The notes: generated by a model not told the origin, from the sequence alone. A stretch of DNA of 64,000 nt from Roseateles sp. YR242 (GCF_900109745.1 NZ_FOAV01000006.1:124001-188000), one strand, 5' to 3'. Shown: positions 20,181 through 29,840, counted from the stretch's first letter. Numbers and translations are program-made.

Positions 20181-20209
20181 GGTTGCACCCATGAGGTGCA
20201 ACCTAGAAT
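20181..20209 (+). promoter_or_regulatory. 23-bp perfect palindrome in the trxB promoter
   Basis: Nine-base perfect arms, GGTTGCACC (20181-20189) and GGTGCAACC (20195-20203), around CATGA. A TAGAAT -10 box (20204-20209) follows with no gap, and TTGCAC inside the left arm is in -35 position with a 15-base spacer. The site lies between trxB and the divergent Crp-like gene, 47 bases from the latter's start. It looks like an operator that a dimeric repressor would use to block trxB. Confidence 0.65.
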
Positions 20210-20211
20210 GA

Positions 20212-21255
<1,044 letters not shown>

Positions 21256-21299
21256 GCCGGCCGCTGGGCGGCAAACCGGCGCCAAGGGCTTTTCAGCAT

Positions 21300-21329
21300 T
21301 TGGCGCCACGAGCGCGGCTGTGCTACAGT
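21300..21329 (+). promoter_or_regulatory. Candidate rpmB-rpmG promoter
   Basis: TTGGCG (21300-21305), an 18-base spacer and TACAGT (21324-21329) preceded by TGC, an extended -10 feature. It gives a leader of about 185 bases containing a direct repeat CAGGTACC. No leader peptide is evident. Confidence 0.5.
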
Positions 21330-21519
21330 CGCGGTCTTTCCTTGGCTGACTCCTGTGAAGGGCTTCAGTTAAAGAAATGCGGCAGCTCAGGTACCAATTA
21401 CCAGGTACCGAGCGGCCAGGGTTACCGCCACCCCTTCTGGCGAGGTGAGGCCGCCGTTCTTCCCTGAATCAAACCGGGTGAGTGAACGGTCGCTGTACGA
21501 CAAGTATCGGAGTGTCCAC

Positions 21520-21753
21520 ATGGCACGCGTCTGCGAAGTCACGGGCAAGAAGCCCATGGTCGGGAACAACGTTTCCCACGCCAACAACAAAACCAAGCGC
21601 CGGTTCCTGCCGAACCTGCAATATCGTCGTTTCTGGGTCGAGAGCGAAAACCGTTGGGTCCGTCTGCGCATCAGCAACGCTGGCCTGCGCCTGATCGACA
21701 AGAACGGCATCGACGCCGTGCTGGCCGACCTGCGTGCTCGCGGTCAAGCCTAA
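21520..21753 (+). CDS. rpmB: 50S ribosomal protein L28
   Basis: The complete 77-residue L28. Recognised from [20 protein letters not shown], the [14 protein letters not shown] block, and [17 protein letters not shown] near the end. The ATG at 21520 is the family start; the upstream in-frame reading is leader. The rpmG gene follows 19 bases later, the standard pair in bacteria. Confidence 0.98.
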   Translation: MARVCEVTGKKPMVGNNVSHANNKTKRRFLPNLQYRRFWVESENRWVRLRISNAGLRLIDKNGIDAVLADLRARGQA

Positions 21754-21772
21754 TCACTGAAGGAGCGACACC

Positions 21773-21943
21773 ATGGCATCCAAAGGCGGACGCGAAAAGA
21801 TCAAGCTGGAATCCACTGCCGGCACTGGTCATTTCTACACGACGAACAAGAACAAGAAGACCACGCCCCAAAAGCTGGAATTCATGAAGTTCGACCCGAA
21901 GGCACGCAAGCACGTGCTGTACAAGGAAACCAAGCTGAAGTAA
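21773..21943 (+). CDS. rpmG: 50S ribosomal protein L33
   Basis: A 56-residue L33. Recognised from [39 protein letters not shown] and the end [10 protein letters not shown]. It is of the type without zinc-binding cysteines. A good ribosome site (AAGGAGCG) precedes the ATG. It is co-transcribed with rpmB and closed by a long perfect terminator. Confidence 0.97.
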   Translation: MASKGGREKIKLESTAGTGHFYTTNKNKKTTPQKLEFMKFDPKARKHVLYKETKLK

Positions 21944-21959
21944 TTCAGCCCGTTCTCCC

Positions 21960-21992
21960 AACAAAAAACCCGCCGCTGGCGGGTTTTTTGTT
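21960..21992 (+). terminator. Strong bidirectional terminator after rpmG
   Basis: A perfect 15-bp stem, arms 21960-21974 and 21978-21992 around GCT, with an A6 run on one side and a T6 run on the other. It can stop rpmBG transcripts and any transcript leaving the minus-strand gene that ends at 22059. Confidence 0.93.
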
Positions 21993-22058
21993 GCCTGAAC
22001 GCGAAGCTGCACAAGCTGAAGCTGAGGGGCGGCCCATCAGCCTGCCCATGGCGCGGTA

Positions 22059-22592
22059 TCAAGGGCCTGTGCGCGCCAGACGATCCTTGTGCAGCAACTC
22101 CTTGGCCATCCAGTCATCCAGCAGTTTCTTTTCGAACCGGAAGGGCTCGCTGTCGAAATAGCGGTTCATCGAGCTCTGGTAGTTCATGTCGTTGATGACG
22201 GCCTTGCCCTCGCTGAGCACCTTGTCGTTCTCAGTGAGGGTGTAGGTGAACTCCATGCGTGGGATGGTGATCGAGCGCATCACCCGCACCCGATTGGCCG
22301 ACACGCGCGGCTCCAGCTCCCCTGCCAGGTCGATGTCCGTGAACACGATCTTGAGCTGCTTGCCCGGCAACTCACGCCCGGCCTGCTGCTTGAGGTGTTC
22401 CTCGATCTGCTTCATGGCGTTGCGACGATCCCACTGCGTATCACCCAGGTCGGAGAACTTGTCAGGCTCCTTGAAGCTGACCTGCGCCTGCGCAAACACC
22501 GGCGACGATGCCAACGTTGCCGACCCAAGCAGCAAAGCGCACATCAAGCCCCACCTGCGCGGGGAGAACAAAGCGATGGAACGGCGGCTCAT
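22059..22592 (-). CDS. Periplasmic DUF3016 protein
   Basis: A 177-residue exported protein with a signal peptide (LMCALLLGSATLASSPVFAQAQ, residues about 16-37). The mature part has the DUF3016 pattern: VSFKEPDKFSDLGDTQWDRR, the central KQLKIVFTDIDLAGELEPR and a conserved tail around MNRYFDSEPFRFEK. The family has no known function. I start at the ATG at 22592, which gives a normal signal peptide; the 22-codon extension beyond it overlaps the end of acs. It lies 62 bases downstream of acs on the same strand. Confidence 0.8.
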   Translation of the reverse strand: MSRRSIALFSPRRWGLMCALLLGSATLASSPVFAQAQVSFKEPDKFSDLGDTQWDRRNAMKQIEEHLKQQAGRELPGKQLKIVFTDIDLAGELEPRVSANRVRVMRSITIPRMEFTYTLTENDKVLSEGKAVINDMNYQSSMNRYFDSEPFRFEKKLLDDWMAKELLHKDRLARTGP

Positions 22593-22654
22593 GTGGCGCT
22601 CCAGAAATTGAGGGGGCAGCGGAATTATGAGCCCACCCGAAGAATCGGGCAGCC

Positions 22655-24613
22655 TCAATACGCTTGCCCCAGTTGCTCCAGGATGGCCGGATTCTCCAGC
22701 GTGGACGTGTCCTGCGTGACCGTCTCCCCTTTGGCCACTGAACGCAGCAGGCGGCGCATGATCTTGCCGCTGCGGGTTTTGGGCAGGTTGTCGCCAAAGC
22801 GGATGTCCTTGGGCTTGGCGATCGGCCCGATCTCCTTGGCCACCCAGTCCCGCAATTGCTTGGCAATGGCCTTGGCTTCGTCACCACTCGGGCGGGGCCG
22901 CTTCAACACCACAAAGGCGCAGATCGCTTCGCCCGTCGTCTCGTCCGGGCGCCCCACCACCGCGGCCTCCGCCACCAGCTCCGTGCAGCTCACCAGCGCG
23001 GACTCGATCTCCATCGTGCCCATGCGGTGACCCGACACGTTCAGCACATCGTCAATGCGTCCGGTGATGGTGAAGTAACCGGTCTTTTCGTCACGAATAG
23101 CGCCATCACCCGCCAGGTAGTAGCCCTTGAGCTCCGGCGGGTAGTAGCTCTTCTTGAAACGCTCGGGATCACCATAAATGGTGCGAATCATCGACGGCCA
23201 CGGCTTCTTCACCACCAGGATACCGCCCTGCCCGTTCGGCACGTCATGGCCGGTCTCATCCACGATGGCCGCAGCAATGCCGGGGAACGGCAGCGTGCAG
23301 GACCCGGGCACGAGCGGCGTGGCACCTGGCAGCGGTGTGATCATGTGGCCACCGGTTTCGGTCTGCCAGAAGGTGTCTACGATGGGGCAGCGGCCGCCAC
23401 CCACGTTCAGGTGGTACCACTCCCAGGCCGCCGGGTTGATGGGCTCCCCCACGGACCCAAGGATACGCAGCGAACTCAGGTCGTAGTTCTTCGGGTGCAC
23501 TGCGGCGTTGGTCTCTGCCGCCTTGATCAGCGAACGGATCGCCGTCGGTGCGGTGTAGAAGATGCTCACCTTGTGCTTCTGGATCATCTGCCAGAAGCGG
23601 CCCGCATCCGGATAGGTCGGGATACTTTCGAAAACGACTTCAGTGCCGCCCAGCGCCAGCGGGCCGTAGGTGATGTAGGTGTGTCCAGTCACCCAGCCAA
23701 TGTCAGCGGTACACCAGAAGATGTCGCTGTCCTTGAGATCAAAGGTCCACTTGGTGGTCAGCGCCGCGTGCAGCAGGTAGCCGCCGGTACTGTGCTGCAC
23801 CCCTTTGGGCTTGCCGGTGGAGCCCGATGTATAGAGCAGGAAGAGCGGATGCTCGGCTTCCACCCATTCCGGTTCGCTGGTGGTGGGCTGCGAGGCGACC
23901 ACGTCGTGCAGCCACTCGTCGCGCCCTTGCACCCAGCCAATGGTGCCACCCGTGCGGCGATAGACGATGACCTGGCGGATGGTGGGGCAGCTGTTGTCGG
24001 CCAGCGCTTCGTCCACGATGCTCTTCAGCGCCAGCGACTTGCCGCCCCGCTGCTGCTCATCTGCCGTCAGCACCATGACCGCGCCAGCATCCTGCACCCG
24101 ATCCCGCAGGGATTGGGCGGAGAAGCCGCCAAACACCACAGAATGGGTGGCACCGATTCGAGCGCATGCTTGCATGGCCACCACGCCCTCCACCGACATG
24201 GGCATGTAGATCACCACCCGGTCGCCCTTCTGGACACCGCGCTGCTTCAGCGCATTGGCCAGTTGGCTGGTCTTGGCCAGCAGCTCGGCATAGGTGACCC
24301 GCGTCACGGTGCCGTCGTCCGCCTCAAAAATGAGGGCAACGCGATCACCCCGCCCGGCCGCAACATGGCGGTCCAGGCAGTTGTAGCTGGCATTGAGCTT
24401 GCCGTCCTCGAACCACTTGAAGAAGGGGGCATCGCTGTCGTTGAGCACCTGGGTGAAAGGTTGCTTCCAGCTCAGCAGCTCGCGTGCGAGACGCGCCCAG
24501 TAGCCCTCGTAATCCGACTCAGCCTCCTTGCACAGTGCCTCGTAGGCGGCCATGCCGGATACGTGCGCGCCCTGGACGGCGGACGCCGGGGGGGTGTAGA
24601 TCTTGTCGCTCAT
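22655..24613 (-). CDS. acs: Acetyl-CoA synthetase (AMP-forming)
   Basis: A 652-residue cytoplasmic enzyme that activates acetate to acetyl-CoA with ATP. The length is the family standard. Visible: the N-terminal ACAS region ([19 protein letters not shown]), the AMP-binding motif [38 protein letters not shown] and, near the end, the acetylation-controlled lysine motif [14 protein letters not shown]. It would use acetate from the medium or from storage polymer breakdown, and fits with phaZ and scoAB in this window. Confidence 0.97.
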   Translation of the reverse strand: MSDKIYTPPASAVQGAHVSGMAAYEALCKEAESDYEGYWARLARELLSWKQPFTQVLNDSDAPFFKWFEDGKLNASYNCLDRHVAAGRGDRVALIFEADDGTVTRVTYAELLAKTSQLANALKQRGVQKGDRVVIYMPMSVEGVVAMQACARIGATHSVVFGGFSAQSLRDRVQDAGAVMVLTADEQQRGGKSLALKSIVDEALADNSCPTIRQVIVYRRTGGTIGWVQGRDEWLHDVVASQPTTSEPEWVEAEHPLFLLYTSGSTGKPKGVQHSTGGYLLHAALTTKWTFDLKDSDIFWCTADIGWVTGHTYITYGPLALGGTEVVFESIPTYPDAGRFWQMIQKHKVSIFYTAPTAIRSLIKAAETNAAVHPKNYDLSSLRILGSVGEPINPAAWEWYHLNVGGGRCPIVDTFWQTETGGHMITPLPGATPLVPGSCTLPFPGIAAAIVDETGHDVPNGQGGILVVKKPWPSMIRTIYGDPERFKKSYYPPELKGYYLAGDGAIRDEKTGYFTITGRIDDVLNVSGHRMGTMEIESALVSCTELVAEAAVVGRPDETTGEAICAFVVLKRPRPSGDEAKAIAKQLRDWVAKEIGPIAKPKDIRFGDNLPKTRSGKIMRRLLRSVAKGETVTQDTSTLENPAILEQLGQAY

Positions 24614-24793
24614 GCCTTTGTCTCCGTGCAGGCTGGATCGTGATTCGGTTTATCCGATGCGCCGCGACTTTGCGGTTTCACACTGACGATCGCCTTACTC
24701 TACCGAAGGCTTTGACTCACTAAAATTGCCCTTTTAGGGCGGTTCGCCGCTGAACGCCCATCGATATCAAGAACCCAGGAAAGCGCCCCTTAC

Positions 24794-25432
24794 ATGTCCG
24801 ACCGCACGCCAGACCGAACGCCTGACCATACACCGCCCCAGTCCGCCAGGTTGGGCCTGTTCGCGGCCGTGATGTTTCACAGCCGCTGGCTGCAACTGCC
24901 GCTGTACCTGGGCCTCATCCTGGCGCAGGGTGTGTATGTGGTGCAGTTCTGGAGCGAGCTGATCCATTTGATCGAAGCCGCCTTCGGTAACGACCAGGCC
25001 CTGCAGTTGCTGGTCAAGAGCGTGGGTTACAAGGCCGAGATCCTGAAAGACGGGGGAGACCCCAAGCTGAATGAGACCATCGTCATGCTGGCCGTCCTGG
25101 GCTTGATCGACGTGGTGATGATCTCCAACCTGCTGATCATGGTGATCGTGGGGGGTTACGAGACCTTTGTCAGCCGCCTCAAGCTGGAAGGCCATCCGGA
25201 CCAGCCAGAGTGGCTGGACCACGTCAACGCCTCCGTCCTGAAGGTCAAGCTGGCCACGGCCATCATCGGCATCTCGTCCATCCACCTGCTCAAGACCTTC
25301 ATCAATGCCCAGAACATCGATGACAAGGTGCTGATCTGGCAGACGGTGATCCACCTGGCCTTCTTGCTCTCCGCACTGGCGATTGCCTATACGGACCGCC
25401 TGCTCTCACACGGGCCTTCGGACAAGCATTGA
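24794..25432 (+). CDS. UPF0114/YqhA family membrane protein
   Basis: A 212-residue inner-membrane protein of the UPF0114 (TIGR00645) family with three to four predicted helices: WLQLPLYLGLILAQGVYVVQF, TIVMLAVLGLIDVVMISNLLIMVIV and two near the C-terminus (ATAIIGISSIHLL and a final VIHLAFLLSALAIAY). The segment GGYETFVSRL after the second helix and SSIHLLKTF are family signatures. The first 20 residues are a poorly conserved Thr/Pro/Asp-rich extension with a small repeat (DRTPDRTPDHTP). Function is unknown. It is divergent from acs. Confidence 0.88.
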   Translation: MSDRTPDRTPDHTPPQSARLGLFAAVMFHSRWLQLPLYLGLILAQGVYVVQFWSELIHLIEAAFGNDQALQLLVKSVGYKAEILKDGGDPKLNETIVMLAVLGLIDVVMISNLLIMVIVGGYETFVSRLKLEGHPDQPEWLDHVNASVLKVKLATAIIGISSIHLLKTFINAQNIDDKVLIWQTVIHLAFLLSALAIAYTDRLLSHGPSDKH

Positions 25433-25474
25433 AGCCAGGCACTGGCGCTGAGCACTGACGCCAAATATTGAGGG

Positions 25475-26665
25475 TCAGGCGGCCTGGGAGGGCCGCCGCA
25501 TCAGGATCAGCGTGCCGGCGATGCCGGACAGCAGCGAACCACCGAGCACACCCAGCTTCACATGCGTATCAAAGTCGGGCGGGAGGCCGGCAAAGGCCAG
25601 ACCACCGATGAACAGGCTCATGGTGAAGCCGATGCCGCAAAGCACACAGACGCCGAAGAACTGCATCCAGTTCGCACCGCCCGGTTTGCTGGCCCACCCC
25701 AGGCGGATCATCAGCCAGGCGGTACCGAACACCCCCACCGCCTTGCCCAGCAGCAGACCCAGGGCGATACCCAGGGAGATCGGGTGCAGCACATCTGCCG
25801 GCGAGAGGCCGCGCAGGGACACCCCGGCGTTGGTGAAGGCAAATACCGGGAGGATCAGAAAGGCCACCCACGGGTGCAACCCGTGCTCCAGGCTCTCGGC
25901 AGGTGACTGCCCATGGCGGTCGAGTGACGGAATGAACAGGGCCGTTGCCACGCCAGCCAGGGTGGCATGCACACCGGACTTCAGCACACACAGCCACAGG
26001 GCCAGCCCGACGACGATATACACGTCCGCCCGCCCGACCCGGGCGCGGTTCAGCGCCAGCAACACCGCCAGGCAACCCGCCGCAGCGGCCAGCATGGCCA
26101 GCGACAGGTGGCTGGTATAGAAAAGCGCAATCACGACGATGGCCCCCAGGTCATCCATGATCGCCACGGCGGTCAGGAAGATCTTCAGCGAGACCGGCAC
26201 CCGCCGCCCCAGCAGCATCACGATGCCGATGGCGAAGGCAATATCGGTCGCAGCAGGAATCGCCCACCCATGCAGGTTGACGCTGTTGTGCCAGTTGAAG
26301 GCGGCATAGATCAAGGCCGGGACGGCCATGCCTCCCAAGGCCGCCACGGCCGGCAACACCGCCTGGGAACGCTGGGCCAATTCGCCGCTGACGAATTCCC
26401 GCTTGATCTCCAGCCCGACCAGAAAGAAGAAGACGGCCATCCACAGGTCATTCACCCAGACGATCAACGGCTTGTCCAGCACCAGGGCGCCACGGCCGAT
26501 GTTCAATTCACCCGGAATCTGCGTAAACGCGAGATAGGCCGGTGCCCAGGCCGAGTTGCTGAGGATGAGGGCGGCGATGGCGGCAAGCGCCAGCACGACA
26601 CCTCCAGCGGATTCGCTGCCAAAGAAGCGTTTGAGGCCGGGTGTCAGGCGTGTGGTGGTCTGCAT
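25475..26665 (-). CDS. nhaA: Na+/H+ antiporter NhaA
   Basis: A 396-residue inner-membrane antiporter that expels sodium or lithium in exchange for protons. The family start LKRFFGSESAGGVVLALAA, the helix IV/V motif AIMDDLGAIVVIALFY with the two ion-binding aspartates, and PAATDIAFAIGIVMLLG are present; 12 helices are expected. I place the start at the ATG at 26665, about 12 residues before RFF as in other NhaA proteins. The reading is open 49 codons further upstream, through a structured leader that I interpret as a riboswitch. No strong ribosome site is visible at 26665. Confidence 0.93.
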   Translation of the reverse strand: MQTTTRLTPGLKRFFGSESAGGVVLALAAIAALILSNSAWAPAYLAFTQIPGELNIGRGALVLDKPLIVWVNDLWMAVFFFLVGLEIKREFVSGELAQRSQAVLPAVAALGGMAVPALIYAAFNWHNSVNLHGWAIPAATDIAFAIGIVMLLGRRVPVSLKIFLTAVAIMDDLGAIVVIALFYTSHLSLAMLAAAAGCLAVLLALNRARVGRADVYIVVGLALWLCVLKSGVHATLAGVATALFIPSLDRHGQSPAESLEHGLHPWVAFLILPVFAFTNAGVSLRGLSPADVLHPISLGIALGLLLGKAVGVFGTAWLMIRLGWASKPGGANWMQFFGVCVLCGIGFTMSLFIGGLAFAGLPPDFDTHVKLGVLGGSLLSGIAGTLILMRRPSQAA

Positions 26666-26759
26666 GGGAGTGGCCAGGGGCTTCAGTTCTGCAACTCGCC
26701 AGTACAGCAGTAACGAACCGAAACCGGGATGACTCAAAGACGGAGAAATCGTGCGGTAG

Positions 26760-26844
26760 GCTAACATTCTCTGCGAGAGGTCCACTGGACTTCGTTGTGC
26801 GTTGGCGTTCACCCGGGTAAGCCCTCGGCAAACCGGCTGCTAGC
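26760..26844 (-). ncRNA. Structured nhaA leader, candidate nhaA-I-type (Li+/Na+) riboswitch
   Basis: On the minus strand the nhaA leader folds into a closed multi-stem domain. GCTAGC (26844-26839) pairs with GTTAGC (26765-26760) as the closing stem. Inside are GGG-CTTA-CCC, a perfect GTCC-AGT-GGAC hairpin and a TCTC-GCA-GAGA hairpin, plus unpaired purine-rich blocks GCCGAGGG and GAACGCCAACGCA. The blocks and the gene context resemble the nhaA-I motif, described as a lithium/sodium riboswitch. I identify it from memory of that motif, not from a covariance search. Confidence 0.55.
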
Positions 26845-26884
26845 ATCCGGGCCGCAACACCTACATTGATCGAGGGAGTTTTTC

Positions 26885-27148
26885 ATGCGAGCCGTATTTG
26901 CTCTCGCCGTGCCGCTGCTGGCACTTGCCGCCTGTGCCGGCCCCAACCCCGCCAGCGATGGTCCGGACAACCAGCAGGTTGCCCAGGCCCGCCAGTGTGA
27001 GCGTGGCGAATCCCAGACGGGTTCCATGCTGGCCAAGAAGGTCTGCGGCCCTCCATTGAGTGAAGAAGAACGTCGTCGGCTGGCTGACGAAGCCGCCAAC
27101 ACGTTCAAGCCGACCCGCGGCGGGATCCCGGGCGGCGGGGGCAAATAG
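26885..27148 (+). CDS. Small putative lipoprotein
   Basis: An 87-residue protein with a short hydrophobic signal and a lipobox (LALAAC, Cys about residue 17), so it is probably lipid-anchored in the envelope. The mature part has two further cysteines (RQCERG and KVCGPP) that could form a disulfide, a charged helix LSEEERRRLADEA and a Gly-rich tail. I do not recognise a family. The ATG follows GAGGGAG at a good distance. It is divergent from nhaA and ends before a terminator-like hairpin. Confidence 0.65.
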   Translation: MRAVFALAVPLLALAACAGPNPASDGPDNQQVAQARQCERGESQTGSMLAKKVCGPPLSEEERRRLADEAANTFKPTRGGIPGGGGK

Positions 27149-27166
27149 CAGCTGCCCAATGACGAT

Positions 27167-27196
27167 CAACAAACCCGCCGCTGTGCGGGCTTGTTG
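27167..27196 (+). terminator. Terminator-like hairpin after the small lipoprotein gene
   Basis: CAACAAACCCGC (27167-27178) pairs with GCGGGCTTGTTG (27185-27196) with one mismatch. The right arm ends TTGTTG rather than a clean T run, so efficiency is uncertain. Confidence 0.6.
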
Positions 27197-27233
27197 GTGA
27201 CAACTGGCCGGCTGTTTTCATATCCATCTATAA

Positions 27234-27478
27234 CGGTGCCCCGGTTCCGTCGCACAGCGCACCGAAATTGCGCATCTCGCATCTAGAGTCTGGAAGATCA
27301 AGACGGGTGCGAGGTTGCCCAATGAGTTTGTGCTCGCAAAGGACATGCGTCCTGATTATGAGGGGCACAGTTGATTGCACCATCCACGACTATGCCGCTG
27401 CGCAAGTATCTGGGCGCACTGGAAGAACTCGGCCCGGACCCGACGCAAGTTCAACTGATTACCGTGGAAGCGAAGTAA
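27234..27478 (+). pseudogene. Frameshifted C-terminal fragment, possibly of a polymorphic toxin
   Basis: There is no start codon. The frame opens after a stop at 27231 and reads RTEIAHLASRVWKIKTGARL, then PNEFVLAKDMRPDYEGH, before a stop at 27372. A one-base slip at about 27368 joins it to QLIAPSTTMPLRKYLGALEE and the end QLITVEAK (stop 27476-27478). The joined tail, with its GHxLIxPxxxMxLxxYxxAL pattern, resembles the C-terminal ends of Rhs/PAAR-linked toxins. That match is from memory and weak. The fragment is broken and probably inactive. Its stop overlaps the next gene (TAATG), as toxin and immunity genes often do. Confidence 0.35.
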
Positions 27479-27681
27479 TGGCCGTCAAACTCATCTTCGC
27501 CGAATACAACATCCTCTGGGCTGCCATGAAACACTACGAGCAGCACCTGGAGCAAGTAGCCGCAACCACTGACGATGAAGACAAGCAACTCGACGTCAAC
27601 GAGGACTTGATGAAGATGGAATACATGTTCAAGAATATCAAGCGTTCCGCCAAAGAAGACTGGGACATGGAATTCAAGTAG
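27478..27681 (+). CDS. Small acidic protein, possible orphan immunity protein
   Basis: A 67-residue acidic, helical protein (MAVKLIFAEYNILWAAMKHY at the start, a DDEDKQLDVNEDL stretch in the middle, ending DWDMEFK). It shares TAATG with the broken fragment upstream, and a GGAAG ribosome site precedes it. Base composition is visibly lower in GC than the surroundings, which suggests transfer. No family is recognised; the immunity role is inferred only from size, acidity and position. A hairpin (CAAGAT...GTGGGACATCCCAC...ATCTTG, about 27690-27720) follows. Confidence 0.5.
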   Translation: MAVKLIFAEYNILWAAMKHYEQHLEQVAATTDDEDKQLDVNEDLMKMEYMFKNIKRSAKEDWDMEFK

Positions 27682-27734
27682 GGCGGGCTCAAGATTAAAG
27701 TGGGACATCCCACATCTTGTAAGGAGCCGCGCCA

Positions 27735-27962
27735 ATGGGAATTCACTACTATCGCCTGAGTCAAACTGATCGCGTTGCCATCTAGCTGTTGCTTCAGTCC
27801 GGAGGCAGCCTTCGTCAGATCACAGACAAGCTCGGCTTCAGCCCCTCCACCATCTGTCGCGAAGGCATTCGTGGCAAGTCCTCCCTGACCGCGCTTCCCG
27901 ACAGCTATCGCGCCGCCCCAGCTCAATCGCGGAGTCAAGAACGGCGTATCGCCACAGGTGAC
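27735..27962 (+). pseudogene. Remnant of an IS30-family transposase (N-terminal helix-turn-helix)
   Basis: From the ATG at 27735 the frame reads MGIHYYRLSQTDRVAI, a stop at 27783, then LLLQSGGSLRQITDKLGFSP, STICREGIRGK and later SYRAAPAQSRSQERR. This is the order of an IS30-type transposase N-terminus (YxxLSxxER, RxIAxxLGxSPSTISRE, YRAxxAQ). An in-frame stop and the absence of any catalytic DDE region show it is dead. Homology fades after about 27960. I found no flanking inverted repeats. The rest of the gap to the fumarase start (27963-28176) holds nothing I can identify. Confidence 0.65.
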
Positions 27963-28176
27963 GCTCGCCGGAATCTCGGCACCAACTTCAAGCTGATCTA
28001 CAGCACTTCGAAACGGAGAGCGGAAGCGATACGCCGTGGAACCCTTTCCGCTGGCAGGGCACATCTGCAAGAAGCCTCAGCAACCGTGCGAGAACCCGCC
28101 CCCGCCCCGCCCTGACGTGAGCAGGAGGCGTGGCACCTTGCGATAATGAGTGGTTGCCCCAGTGAGACAAGCAATC

Positions 28177-29718
28177 ATGACCACCACGATCCGCTACGCC
28201 GATCTCGTCGAAAGCGTCGCCGCCGCCCTGCAGTACATCAGCTACTACCACCCGGCGGATTACATCCAGCATCTGGCGCGGGCCTATGAGCGCGAACAAA
28301 GCGCTGCCGCCAAGGACGCCATCGCCCAGATCCTGACCAATTCCAAGATGTGCGCGGAAGGCCGTCGTCCGATCTGCCAGGACACCGGCATCGTGAACGT
28401 CTTCCTGAAGATCGGCATGGACGTGCGCTTCGCGGACTTCCCCGGCTCCATTGACGACGCCGTCAATGAAGGCGTGCGCCGCGCCTACAACCACGCAGAA
28501 AACAAGCTGCGCGCCTCGGTGCTGTCCGATCCGATCTTCGATCGCAAGAACACCAAGGACAACACCCCCGCCGTCATCTCCATGCACCTGGTGCCCGGCA
28601 ACACGGTGGATGTGATGGTCGCCGCCAAGGGCGGCGGCTCGGAAAACAAGAGCAAGTTCGTGATGATGAACCCCAGCGACAACCTGGTCGACTGGGTGCT
28701 CAAGACGGTGCCCACCATGGGCGCCGGCTGGTGCCCGCCCGGCATGCTTGGCCTGGGCGTCGGCGGCACCGCCGAAAAAGCGATGCTGATGGCCAAGGAA
28801 GCGTTGATGGAAGACATCGACATGTATGAGCTGCTGGCGCGCGGCCCCCAGAACAAGCTGGAGGAATTGCGCATCGAGCTCTACGAGAAGGTCAACGCGC
28901 TGGGTATCGGCGCGCAGGGCCTGGGCGGCCTGACCACGGTGCTGGACATCAAGATCAAGACCTACCCCACCCACGCCGCTTCCAAGCCCGTGGCGATGAT
29001 CCCCAACTGCGCCGCCACCCGCCACGCCCACTTCGTGCTGGACGGCAGCGGTGCCGCCTACATCGACCCGCCCAGCCTGGATCTGTGGCCCGACGTCGAG
29101 TGGGCGCCGGACTACAACAAGAGCAAGCGCGTAGACCTGAACACGCTGACCAAGGAAGAAGTGGCCAGCTGGAAGCCGGGCGACACCCTGCTGCTCAACG
29201 GCAAGATGCTGACCGGCCGTGATGCCGCCCACAAGCGCATCCAGGACATGCTGGCCAAGGGTGAATCCCTGCCGGTGGACTTCACCAACCGCGTCATCTA
29301 TTACGTCGGCCCGGTGGACCCCGTGCGCGATGAAGCGGTCGGCCCTGCCGGCCCCACCACCGCCACCCGCATGGACAAGTTCACCGACATGATGCTGGAG
29401 AAGACCGGCCTCATCGCGATGATCGGCAAGGCCGAGCGCGGCCCGGTGGCCATCGAGTCCATCCGCAAGCACCAGAGCGCCTACCTGATGGCCGTGGGCG
29501 GCTCCGCCTACTTGGTTTCCAAGGCAATCAAGACCGCCAAGGTGGTGGGCTTCGAAGACCTTGGCATGGAAGCCATCTACGAGTTCGACGTGGTGGACAT
29601 GCCAGTCACCGTGGCGGTGGATGCCGGCGGCACCAGCGCCCACATCACCGGCCCGGCCGAGTGGAAGGAACGCATTGCCTCAGGCAAGGCCGTCGCCATT
29701 CCAGTGACGGCGGTCTGA
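28177..29718 (+). CDS. fumA: Fumarate hydratase, class I (iron-sulfur)
   Basis: A 513-residue TCA-cycle enzyme that hydrates fumarate to malate using an oxygen-sensitive 4Fe4S cluster. N-terminal alpha part: SKMCAEGRRPICQDTGIVNV with a cluster cysteine, KGGGSENKSKFVMMNPSDN, GLGVGGTAEKAMLMAKEAL, and PNCAATRHAHF with another. C-terminal beta part: GDTLLLNGKMLTGRDAAHKR and PAGPTTATRMDKFTDMM. The length and order match the single-chain class I enzymes. The ATG at 28177 is preferred over a start nine codons upstream. A UUCG-capped terminator follows. Confidence 0.95.
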   Translation: MTTTIRYADLVESVAAALQYISYYHPADYIQHLARAYEREQSAAAKDAIAQILTNSKMCAEGRRPICQDTGIVNVFLKIGMDVRFADFPGSIDDAVNEGVRRAYNHAENKLRASVLSDPIFDRKNTKDNTPAVISMHLVPGNTVDVMVAAKGGGSENKSKFVMMNPSDNLVDWVLKTVPTMGAGWCPPGMLGLGVGGTAEKAMLMAKEALMEDIDMYELLARGPQNKLEELRIELYEKVNALGIGAQGLGGLTTVLDIKIKTYPTHAASKPVAMIPNCAATRHAHFVLDGSGAAYIDPPSLDLWPDVEWAPDYNKSKRVDLNTLTKEEVASWKPGDTLLLNGKMLTGRDAAHKRIQDMLAKGESLPVDFTNRVIYYVGPVDPVRDEAVGPAGPTTATRMDKFTDMMLEKTGLIAMIGKAERGPVAIESIRKHQSAYLMAVGGSAYLVSKAIKTAKVVGFEDLGMEAIYEFDVVDMPVTVAVDAGGTSAHITGPAEWKERIASGKAVAIPVTAV

Positions 29719-29788
29719 TACCGCGTTGATGCGGCATCCGGACCGCGAGATCTGCGAGATCCGGTGCCACTTTGAGCGTCCCCGCCAG

Positions 29789-29812
29789 CGGCCACCTTCG
29801 GGTGGCCGTTTT
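29789..29812 (+). terminator. Terminator after the fumarase gene
   Basis: A perfect 8-bp stem CGGCCACC (29789-29796) and GGTGGCCG (29801-29808) with a TTCG tetraloop, followed by TTTT. Confidence 0.8.
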
Positions 29813-29840
29813 GCTTGGCGCCCGAGGGACGTGCCGGCCG

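Noticed and set aside
26665-26812. N-terminal extension of nhaA by 49 codons
   Set aside because: The extension has no NhaA resemblance, and half of it coincides with a well-folded RNA leader; the ATG at 26665 gives the normal family length.
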